The position numbers and the translations under genes were made by a program. From Bacillota bacterium (GTDB taxonomy: Bacteria; Bacillota; Clostridia; Oscillospirales; Oscillospiraceae): a DNA stretch of 20,208 nucleotides. The notes beneath the pieces are model-generated. The model searched no databases and was not told where the DNA came from. It saw nothing but the letters and a program-made list of their open reading frames with translations. Location: the NCBI GenBank assembly GCA_023395775.1, contig JAEWYA010000115.1, positions 1-20,208 on the forward strand. Reading direction: 5' to 3'. This document shows, one piece after another, positions 14,439-20,208 of the stretch. Position 1 is the first letter of the stretch. Every line of letters starts with the position of its first letter.

Positions 14439-14467
14439 TTGACGGCAGGATCGGCAGGGGATAAAAT
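14439..14467 (+). promoter_or_regulatory. Promoter of the 69-aa protein and flavodoxin genes
   Basis: TTGACG (14439-14444), a 17-base spacer and TAAAAT (14462-14467) form a strong sigma-A promoter. The roughly 60-base leader has a CGCCGG-CAAT-CCGGCG hairpin (14503-14518) directly before the ribosome site. Confidence 0.8.
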
Positions 14468-14534
14468 TATGATAGGAACCTGACCTGCGGCGCGTCATGC
14501 GGCGCCGGCAATCCGGCGACAAAGGGAGAAATAT

Positions 14535-14744
14535 ATGAGCGTTTATACCACGGAGGAGCTGTTGGAAGCCAAGCGTTCCATTGCGTCCACGCTTGGCAAG
14601 TGCGAAAAGGCGGTATTGAAACTGACGCCGGGGAAATCTCAGCACACACTGACCGTTCGCCGCATTCGGGCATTTCAGATTTCCTTGGAGTTAATCGACC
14701 AAGCGCTGAAAGACGCGGAACCAGAAATCACTACAAACTTATAA
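14535..14744 (+). CDS. Small conserved-looking protein of unknown function (69 aa)
   Basis: This is a 69-residue basic, helical, soluble protein. The core pattern EAKRSIASTLGKCEKAVLKL, then SQHTLTVRRIRA and a helix ending ELIDQAL, is one I have seen in short uncharacterised clostridial proteins, but no function is known to me. ATG at 14535 follows AAAGGGAG at normal spacing, and a strong promoter lies upstream. The flavodoxin gene starts 16 bases after its stop, so the two are almost certainly co-transcribed. Hydrophobic/charged periodicity suggests a two-helix hairpin with conserved basic residues around R42-R45 in the middle. Confidence 0.8.
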   Translation: MSVYTTEELLEAKRSIASTLGKCEKAVLKLTPGKSQHTLTVRRIRAFQISLELIDQALKDAEPEITTNL

Positions 14745-14760
14745 ATGAGGTGCTGCCATC

Positions 14761-15204
14761 ATGAAAACTGCGATTTGCTATTACTCCCGTCACCACGGGA
14801 ACACGCGGAAGGTTCTGGAGGCCATGGCCCAGGGGAACGACATTGATTTGATCGACGTGACCTCCCGCGCGGCAGTGCATCTGGAGGCTTATGATGCCGT
14901 GGGTTTTGCCTCCGGCATCTATTACAGCAAATTTCACGAAAGCGTTGCGAGCTTTGCGCGGCAGTATTTACCGGAGGGCAAGAATGTGTTTTTCGTCTAT
15001 ACCTGCGGCTCCAAGCGGGACGGTTATACCAAGGCCATCGCTGAGGCTGTGACCGCTAAGTGTGCCAACATACTGGGGGAGTATGGATGCAGAGGCTACG
15101 ACACCTTCGGCCCATTCAAGCTGGTGGGCGGTATCGCCAAGGGACATCCCAACGCGGACGAGCTGCAAAAGGCGAAGGAGTTTTACCGCTCCATCTGCAA
15201 GTGA
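14761..15204 (+). CDS. Flavodoxin-family protein
   Basis: This is a 147-residue FMN-binding electron carrier or flavodoxin-domain reductase. Strand 1 (KTAICYYS) leads into the phosphate-binding loop SRHHGNTRK (about 9-17). The later loops FASGIYYSKF and YTCGSKRDGY correspond to the isoalloxazine-contact regions. Length is that of a short-chain flavodoxin. The ribosome site GAGGTG is about eight bases before ATG 14761. Its donor and acceptor are unknown; many such proteins in anaerobes are related to menaquinone-independent protoporphyrinogen oxidase or stress flavoproteins. No terminator is visible between it and the convergent transporter gene 34 bases away. Confidence 0.88.
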   Translation: MKTAICYYSRHHGNTRKVLEAMAQGNDIDLIDVTSRAAVHLEAYDAVGFASGIYYSKFHESVASFARQYLPEGKNVFFVYTCGSKRDGYTKAIAEAVTAKCANILGEYGCRGYDTFGPFKLVGGIAKGHPNADELQKAKEFYRSICK

Positions 15205-15238
15205 GTGACGTCAATATTCGAATTCCTAACGTTTCCGG

Positions 15239-16480
15239 TCAAGCACCTGCGCTTTTCCCGCCTCCGGCGACCGGTGGATGCTTTTTCGCGGCCTCGCGGG
15301 GCGGTGAGCTATCCGGATCCAGTTTTGCGGGTGAAATTTTCTTCTGTGCAAGGCGGTCTTTCACATATTGCTTAAACAGCGTGTACAAAACCGAGCACAG
15401 CGGAATGAATACCAGCATCCCGCTGATTCCCATGAGCTTTCCGCCCAGAATGACTGCGGCCAGCACCCAAATGGAGGGCAGTCCCACGGAGGACCCCACC
15501 ACACGGGGATAAATCAAATTTCCCTCAATTTGCTGAAGGACCAGGAACAAAACGATGAACAACAGCGCCTGAACCGGATCCACCATCAAAATCAGCAGCA
15601 CGCCAACCCCGCAGCCGATGAACGCCCCAATAACGGGAATCAGGGCCGTCAGCGAGATCGTAACGCCCACCAAAAGTGCATAGTGCATTCGGAAAATCGC
15701 CATGGACACGGCGAACATGCTTCCCAGAATCACAGCCTCCAGGCATTGGCCGGAGAGGAAGTGTGAAAACGTACGGTTGGAGAGGGCGGCGATTTCCAGC
15801 ACCCGGTCCGCCGTCCGTTCAGGAAGCAGGGCATAAAGGCACTGGCGGGCCTGCCGGCCCAATTTTTCCTTCTGGAACAGAAGGTAGATGGCAAACACCA
15901 GCCCAATAAAAAATGTGCTGACGCCGTTGACCACGCTGCCCACGATGCTCACGCCGCTGAGAACGCCGCCAACGCCCACTCCCACCAGGCCCTTGCCAAG
16001 ATTCTGAAGCTGCTCCAGCGCCTTGCCGGACAGGGTTGCCCAATCGATCTGCAAAGTTGCCATAACGGCCTGCAGCTCCGGCAGCCTGGCTTCCAAGTCC
16101 GCCAGCGCTGCCGGGAGCCGCGTGAAAAAGCTCTGCGCCTGCTGGGTGACGGAGGTCATGGCGTCCCCCAGATTGGGGACGACGACAAGGCTTGCCAGCG
16201 CCAGCACTCCCGCCACCAGCGCCAGTGTCAGTACAAAGGCCAGCGGGCGGCGAAATTTGTCCATATGTTTCCCGCCGTCGCCCAGATGCCGCTCCACGGC
16301 CCGCATAGGTACGTTCAGAATGAACGCGATGGCGCAGCCCAGCAGGAACGGGGATACCAGCCCCATCAGCGCCTTGAACGCTTTTTCGATCGGCGACAGG
16401 TTTTGCAGGCACCAATACCCCGCCAGCACGGCAAATGCGGCCAGCGCCACGGTCCGCACCGCCTTTTTATCAAAATTCAT
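15239..16480 (-). CDS. AI-2E/PerM-family membrane transporter
   Basis: This is a 413-residue protein of the AI-2E transporter (PerM, formerly UPF0118) family. Two N-terminal helices and a third from about 75 flank a soluble helical segment (about 105-185). A C-terminal bundle carries the family signatures SLTALIPVIGAFIGC and GNLIYPRVVGSSVGLPSIWV. A Lys/Pro-rich cytoplasmic tail (about 385-413) ends the protein. Members have been linked to autoinducer-2 export or to ion transport; the substrate here cannot be assigned. The start follows AAGGAGAAG. It is last in a minus-strand run of four genes, 92 bases after the gamma-carbonic-anhydrase-like gene. That gap holds an inverted repeat but no T-tract. 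Confidence 0.88.
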   Translation of the reverse strand: MNFDKKAVRTVALAAFAVLAGYWCLQNLSPIEKAFKALMGLVSPFLLGCAIAFILNVPMRAVERHLGDGGKHMDKFRRPLAFVLTLALVAGVLALASLVVVPNLGDAMTSVTQQAQSFFTRLPAALADLEARLPELQAVMATLQIDWATLSGKALEQLQNLGKGLVGVGVGGVLSGVSIVGSVVNGVSTFFIGLVFAIYLLFQKEKLGRQARQCLYALLPERTADRVLEIAALSNRTFSHFLSGQCLEAVILGSMFAVSMAIFRMHYALLVGVTISLTALIPVIGAFIGCGVGVLLILMVDPVQALLFIVLFLVLQQIEGNLIYPRVVGSSVGLPSIWVLAAVILGGKLMGISGMLVFIPLCSVLYTLFKQYVKDRLAQKKISPAKLDPDSSPPREAAKKHPPVAGGGKSAGA

Positions 16481-16525
16481 ATCTTCTCCTTATATGGGGA
16501 ATCAACGCGCGTCTCGCGGAAGCTC

Positions 16526-16547
16526 TTGCCGCAAACCATCGCGGCAA
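16526..16547. repeat. Intercistronic inverted repeat
   Basis: TTGCCGC (16526-16532) and GCGGCAA (16541-16547) form a 7-bp stem with an eight-base loop between the carbonic-anhydrase-like and PerM-family genes. No T-tract follows on the minus strand, so a processing or partial-termination role is only a guess. Confidence 0.4.
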
Positions 16548-16572
16548 AATAGCCCCGGAACATTCCACCGCA

Positions 16573-17055
16573 TCAGCCCCGGCGGTAGCGCTCCGCCGCT
16601 GCCAGATACGCCTGCGCCTCCGCCCGGTTGCTTTCAATCTCAGACGGCGTCAAAGGCCGGATCACTCTGGCGGGACTGCCCAGAATCATGGAGCCGTCCG
16701 GCGCGTCCAGCTTTCCGGTGACCAGCGCCCCGGCGCCCACGATGCAGTCGTTTCCGATCCGCGCTCCGTTTAAAACCACGGAGCCCATGCCAACCAGCGT
16801 ATTGTTCCCCACGGTGCAGCCGTGAAGAATGGCCCCGTGGCCGATGGTGCAGCCCCGGCCCACAACGGTCCCCTCGTGGAGCAGACAATGGTCCTGAATA
16901 TTGGTGTCCTCTCCCACCTCGATATGGTCCCAGTCGCCCCGGAGCACAGCGTAGTACCAGACGTTGACGCCTTTGTCCAGCGTCACGTCTCCGGTCACCA
17001 CCGCGCCCTCGACAATCAAAACATGCTCGTCGGTCTCTCTCTTTTGATACGGCAT
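16573..17055 (-). CDS. Gamma-carbonic-anhydrase-like hexapeptide protein
   Basis: This is a 160-residue left-handed beta-helix protein of the YrdA/PaaY/Cam-like group, expected to form a trimer with metal sites between subunits. Hexapeptide repeats run from about residue 15 to 120. The three zinc-ligand histidines of the family appear as H60, H73 and H78. R39 and D41 in VLRGD, with Q54 and D55 in NIQD, match conserved structural and active-site positions. A C-terminal helix (about 137-158) closes the trimer. The acidic proton-shuttle loop of archaeal Cam is absent, so many such proteins show little anhydrase activity. It lies 20 bases after the aminopeptidase stop; the ribosome site is weak, suggesting coupling. 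Confidence 0.88.
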   Translation of the reverse strand: MPYQKRETDEHVLIVEGAVVTGDVTLDKGVNVWYYAVLRGDWDHIEVGEDTNIQDHCLLHEGTVVGRGCTIGHGAILHGCTVGNNTLVGMGSVVLNGARIGNDCIVGAGALVTGKLDAPDGSMILGSPARVIRPLTPSEIESNRAEAQAYLAAAERYRRG

Positions 17056-17075
17056 TTCTTTTTTACAGTCCTCTC

Positions 17076-18308
17076 TCAGATGGCGAAGTTTCCGTTCACG
17101 AACACGGGGATCTCCTCTCCGCCGTGGGTGGTCCCCACGATGGAAAGATCCTGCGTCCCCACCATGAAATCCACATGGGTGATGGAATAGTTCAGGCCCC
17201 GCTTTTTCAACTCGTCCCGGCTCATCTGCTGTCCACCTTTCAAACAGGGATACGCCTCGCCGAAGGCGATGTGGCAGGCGGCGTTCTCGTCGAACAGGGT
17301 GTTGTAGTAAAGAATTTTCTGGTTGGAGATAGGGCTGTCATAGGGTACCAGCGCCACTTCCCCGAAATAGGACGCGCCCTCGTCCACGGAGATAGCGGCT
17401 TTCAGCGTCTCCTCTCCCCGGTCCGCACGGGCCTCTACGCTCTTGCCATCCCTGACGACAAAATGAAACTTGTCGATGATGTTGCCGTCGTTTACCAACG
17501 GCATGGCGGCGTATACCACGCCGTTGACTCCGGTTTTCAGCGGGGAGGTAAACAGCTCCTCCGTGGGAATGTTGGCGATATAGGTCTGGCCCTTCAGCGT
17601 CACATCGTCTCCGGCCTCCCAGATATGATCCTCCGGAAGCTCCACCGTCAGGTCGGTGCCAAGAGAATTTGTATAGTGAAGGGACTTGAAGTTCAGCTGA
17701 TTCAGTTTTTCCTTGCGCTGAGCCAAAGTCTCAATATGCCGCCGCCACTTCTCAACGGCGTTGCCGTCTCCGCTGATGCGGACGGCGGCAAAAATTGCGT
17801 CCCACAGCTTTTCCATAGCCTCGTTTTCGCCCACGTCCGGGAATACCCGCTTGGCCCAGGAGGAAATGGGAATGGAGGCGATGCACCATGGGAACCCGCT
17901 GCACATCTGGAGACGGTCGAATTCCCGCAGAGCCTTGCCGCTGGCCTGCTGTGTCCGCACGATGCGCCCGGAGTCCACGCCCTTCAGGTTTTCCGGATCG
18001 CTGGCCGAGATGGCGAGATAGGCCGCGCCCTCCAGCGCGTAGTCATTATAAAAGTGCCGCCGCCACAGGGGAACGCTGTCAAACACATCCTCTTCCGCCC
18101 GGAGGTACTTCATCCGGCTCAGCGCGTCGTCGCCCCAGTTCATCACCACCTCCCGGCAGCCCGCGTCATAGGCTTCGGCAGCGCACATCCGGGTAAACCA
18201 GGCACACTCCACCGGGGAAGAGATCACCAGCGTCTGGCCCTTCTGCACATTCAGCCCCACCCGAATCAGCAGAGCGGCGTATTCCTTTAACTTTTCCTCA
18301 TAATCCAT
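17076..18308 (-). CDS. M29-family metallo-aminopeptidase
   Basis: This 410-residue cytoplasmic aminopeptidase (AmpS/PepS/thermophilic aminopeptidase family) removes N-terminal residues from peptides with two metal ions. Numbered from the chosen start, likely ligands are E250 (in NIPTEE), E317 (in FGEVAL), H346 and Y353 (in CHIAFGEAY), and H378 and D380 (in THVDFMVG). All are present and near the positions known in the family. ATG at 18308 is preferred over ATG at 18314 because GGAGG (minus strand, 18322-18318) is 9 bases from the former and only 3 from the latter. It is second in the brkB-like operon, starting 21 bases after that stop. Confidence 0.93.
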   Translation of the reverse strand: MDYEEKLKEYAALLIRVGLNVQKGQTLVISSPVECAWFTRMCAAEAYDAGCREVVMNWGDDALSRMKYLRAEEDVFDSVPLWRRHFYNDYALEGAAYLAISASDPENLKGVDSGRIVRTQQASGKALREFDRLQMCSGFPWCIASIPISSWAKRVFPDVGENEAMEKLWDAIFAAVRISGDGNAVEKWRRHIETLAQRKEKLNQLNFKSLHYTNSLGTDLTVELPEDHIWEAGDDVTLKGQTYIANIPTEELFTSPLKTGVNGVVYAAMPLVNDGNIIDKFHFVVRDGKSVEARADRGEETLKAAISVDEGASYFGEVALVPYDSPISNQKILYYNTLFDENAACHIAFGEAYPCLKGGQQMSRDELKKRGLNYSITHVDFMVGTQDLSIVGTTHGGEEIPVFVNGNFAI

Positions 18309-18329
18309 ATTCATCAGCCTCCATTTAAC

Positions 18330-19193
18330 TTATATGTCACCCTTTTCCTCCCTACGCAGGGAAATCAGGGTCCCGTTCAGCTCCGCCCCCATGATGAGCG
18401 CCGTCGCGCTCATATACATCCACACCAGCAGGGCCATCGCCGTGCCGATGGAGCCGTACAGCAAAGAATAATTCGCGATGTTTTCCATATAGATGGCATA
18501 GATCCACGACAGCACCATCCATGCAGCAAGAGACGCCAACACTCCGGGAAGCAGATTCCGCCAGGGCTGGTGGACGTCCTGAGTAATGGCATACAGCGCC
18601 AGCAGCGCGAAGCAGGCCGTCACCGCAGCCAGCGGGAAACGCAGCGTGGCCCACAGCTCCGCTACGAAGGGCGGCAGATAAAAATGCTCCACCGCATACT
18701 GGAGGACCGTGTTGCTGACGCTCATCAGCGTCAGTGTCAGCACCAATGTCGAAAGCAGAAGCACCGTATAAGCCAGCGTCCGGATCAGGTGCGCCGCCGC
18801 GTGCCGGGGCGGCCCCAGATGGTATGCCGTGCGCACGGAGCGCATCAGGGTATTCGCGGCCCGCATGGGAAAGTAAATAGAAAACACCAGACCAAACATC
18901 AAAAGGCGCACGTTGGAATTGGACCCCACGTGAACCAGATACATTCCGATGAAATTTACAGCGACCTTCGGCAAAATCTCCCCCAGGTCCTTAAGAATCT
19001 CCGCCACATCCAAATGCAGCAGGCCCAACAGGGAGCTGACGAAAATCAGCATGGGAAAGATCGCAAACAGCAAATAAAACGCCAGCGCCGCGCTCTGAAT
19101 GTTTACGTTGTGCCGAAGATATCGCCGCGCCATCAAATAGACGCCTCTCCAGAACTTGTTTTTCGGCAGCGGCCGCAGATATGGTCCGTTCAT
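18330..19193 (-). CDS. YihY/BrkB-family inner membrane protein
   Basis: This 287-residue membrane protein belongs to the family once misnamed ribonuclease BN. Six membrane helices are visible (about 42-62, 85-110, 115-135, 160-185, 200-235 and 240-275). The family motifs SAALAFYLLFAIFP (about 33-46) and, near the C-terminus, YGSIGTAMALLVWMYMSATALIMGAE (described here as about 240-265) are clear. Function is unknown; transport or envelope integrity has been proposed. The start at 19193 follows AAGGAGA; the open frame extends 26 codons upstream across a leader hairpin with no ribosome site. It is the first gene of a minus-strand operon with the aminopeptidase. Confidence 0.88.
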   Translation of the reverse strand: MNGPYLRPLPKNKFWRGVYLMARRYLRHNVNIQSAALAFYLLFAIFPMLIFVSSLLGLLHLDVAEILKDLGEILPKVAVNFIGMYLVHVGSNSNVRLLMFGLVFSIYFPMRAANTLMRSVRTAYHLGPPRHAAAHLIRTLAYTVLLLSTLVLTLTLMSVSNTVLQYAVEHFYLPPFVAELWATLRFPLAAVTACFALLALYAITQDVHQPWRNLLPGVLASLAAWMVLSWIYAIYMENIANYSLLYGSIGTAMALLVWMYMSATALIMGAELNGTLISLRREEKGDI

Positions 19194-19227
19194 GGCGTCT
19201 CCTTCCTTCGCGCAGACATTTATAATA

Positions 19228-19262
19228 TTAGCCGGCAGCGCAAAAATATGACCGCCGGCTAA
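19228..19262 (-). promoter_or_regulatory. Leader hairpin upstream of the BrkB-like gene
   Basis: TTAGCCGGC (19228-19236) and GCCGGCTAA (19254-19262) are a perfect 9-bp inverted repeat with a 17-base AT-rich loop. It lies in the predicted 85-base leader between promoter and start codon. It could be an RNA hairpin or a DNA operator. Confidence 0.55.
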
Positions 19263-19283
19263 TCGCGTCACATCGCCGTTGTG

Positions 19284-19312
19284 ATTTTATCATGGTTTTG
19301 GGCCGACGTCCA
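19284..19312 (-). promoter_or_regulatory. Promoter of the BrkB-like operon
   Basis: On the minus strand, TGGACG (19312-19307), a 17-base spacer and TAAAAT (19289-19284) preceded by TGA form an extended -10 promoter. Predicted start is near 19277. Confidence 0.7.
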
Positions 19313-19339
19313 CTGCCTTTTCCCATTTTTACCATTTTT

Positions 19340-19373
19340 TTGAAAATGAACCGCCGCTGTGAAGCGGCGGTTC
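19340..19373 (-). terminator. Terminator after the VWA-domain gene
   Basis: A perfect 11-bp GC-rich stem (19348-19358 with 19363-19373) has a four-base loop. Read on the minus strand it exits into ATTTTC. It lies 29 bases after the stop of the VWA gene and before the BrkB-like promoter. Confidence 0.75.
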
Positions 19374-19402
19374 CTCCTCCATGCCCGCGGGCGCGGAGAG
19401 AC

Positions 19403-20208
19403 TCATAGATTTCGGATCTGATTCTGGATCAGACTTCCAACCGTATCTGCAAACTGATCCAGCCGACGGATGCGGGTGAAATTCCGTCCGTAGATGGTCC
19501 GTGCTGCGCTCAGATCCTCGTCCTCCCCGGTAAAGACGCAGATTACCGCCGCGCCGGTGCGGATGATGCCGCGGACCTCCCGGGCAGTATCCAATATGCC
19601 GGTCCGGTCCGCATAATCGAGGTAGCTCCCGTTGCGGGAGACTTTGATGACATCGTTGGGTTTCGCGTCGGAGAGAATAATGACCAGCCGGTGCTCGCAG
19701 GGCGCGCCTTCCAGCTCCCGTCCCAAAGCGCGGACGGCCAGGCCGTCCCGGTTGCAGCCGGTGGTGAAATAATGAAAGATGTTCTCGTTCCGGTCCGTCT
19801 CCTGATAGTCCCGGAACCGGGTCATGACCGTGTACCCGCTGAGAGAACAAAACGCCGTCACCCGCACAGGGATGCCGCAGCGAGTGAGACTCTCCGCAAT
19901 CATATATCCCTGGGCGGAAACCGTCTCCTGGCGCTGAGTCTGAGAGGTGGAGCTGTCCAGCAGAATATCCACGCACAGATCGCCGAAGTCGCTCCGCAGC
20001 GTGCGATTAAAGACCTTGTCGTCGTCCAGCGCCGTTGCCCGCCAGACCCGGGCTGTATCCAAAATCCCCGCCGAGGTCCGCACTACCGTGGGCTGTAAAT
20101 GGGCCAGCATGGCATTGCGGATGCGGGCGGTAAGCCGGGCGATGCTGGTTCGGTTGCATGTCAGATTCGCGTCATAGGCCGCCTTGTTTTTCACCATCTG
20201 CTTCAGGG
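19403..20208 (-). CDS. C-terminal VWA domain protein (CobT/NorD-like), partial
   Basis: The gene enters from the right edge; about 268 residues of its C-terminus are visible and the frame stays open to base 20208, so no start is assigned. The visible part is a von Willebrand factor A domain. Its metal-ion-dependent adhesion site is complete: DSSTS (DxSxS) after DILL, a conserved Thr in FTTGCNRDG, and the Asp of IILSDAKPND. The helix-rich lead-in (ARLTARIRNAMLAHLQP) resembles the VWA ends of CobT and NorD proteins, which work with MoxR-type AAA ATPases in metal insertion or complex assembly. Such an ATPase would be expected to the right, outside the window. A terminator hairpin follows. Confidence 0.8.
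   Translation of the reverse strand, partial: LKQMVKNKAAYDANLTCNRTSIARLTARIRNAMLAHLQPTVVRTSAGILDTARVWRATALDDDKVFNRTLRSDFGDLCVDILLDSSTSQTQRQETVSAQGYMIAESLTRCGIPVRVTAFCSLSGYTVMTRFRDYQETDRNENIFHYFTTGCNRDGLAVRALGRELEGAPCEHRLVIILSDAKPNDVIKVSRNGSYLDYADRTGILDTAREVRGIIRTGAAVICVFTGEDEDLSAARTIYGRNFTRIRRLDQFADTVGSLIQNQIRNL

Overview
The window looks like chromosome of a Gram-positive, anaerobic Clostridia bacterium, most likely Oscillospiraceae of the Flavonifractor/Lawsonibacter type. This is inferred from high GC in most genes, purine-rich Shine-Dalgarno sites, sigma-A-type TTGACA-17-TATAAT promoters, TTG starts, and the protein families (CsoR copper control, 3D/G5 wall protein, bactofilin, Fe-S aldo/keto reductase, GlnK/GlnL pair, M29 aminopeptidase). 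The genus assignment is inference. I saw no rRNA, tRNA, CRISPR array or intact insertion sequence.

Layout. (1) 100-3080: copper-efflux operon copA-csoR-copZ, with one strong promoter, two identical-geometry CsoR-like operators and a long perfect terminator hairpin. (2) 3190-6820: envelope genes. A G5+3D wall protein has its own promoter and terminator. A membrane-anchored CE4 polysaccharide deacetylase with an acidic cytoplasmic tail is followed by a bactofilin, probably in one transcript. (3) 6916-7850: rsmA, ending in a hairpin shared with converging genes. (4) 7881-9450, minus strand: an Fe-S aldo/keto reductase and a WapI-like small protein as a bicistron. (5) 9543-10140: an apparently leaderless ModE-type DNA-binding protein, then the last ~46 codons of a lost ABC exporter. 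(6) 10140-14360: a lower-GC block with decayed coding traces, then the sodium/glutamate symporter gltS converging on a GlnL-like response regulator and GlnK-like kinase. (7) 14439-15204: a 69-aa unknown protein and a flavodoxin. (8) 15239-19312, minus strand: a likely four-gene operon of BrkB/YihY membrane protein, M29 aminopeptidase, gamma-carbonic-anhydrase-like protein and AI-2E/PerM-family transporter. (9) 19403 to the right edge, minus strand: the C-terminal VWA domain of a gene running out of the window.

How genes work together. The clearest regulatory link is in block 6. The gltS leader carries TTTTGT-N4-TTTTGT at 10626-10641, the tandem repeat I recall as the Bacillus subtilis GlnL target, and the gene encoding a GlnL-like regulator converges on gltS from the other side. 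This suggests a self-contained glutamate/glutamine-sensing and uptake module, possibly acquired horizontally. In block 1, CsoR would sit on both the promoter spacer and the early transcribed region and release when copper rises, switching on efflux (CopA) and copper handling (CopZ). In block 2 the deacetylase has cytoplasmic sequence that could be positioned by the bactofilin encoded next to it; this is a hypothesis.
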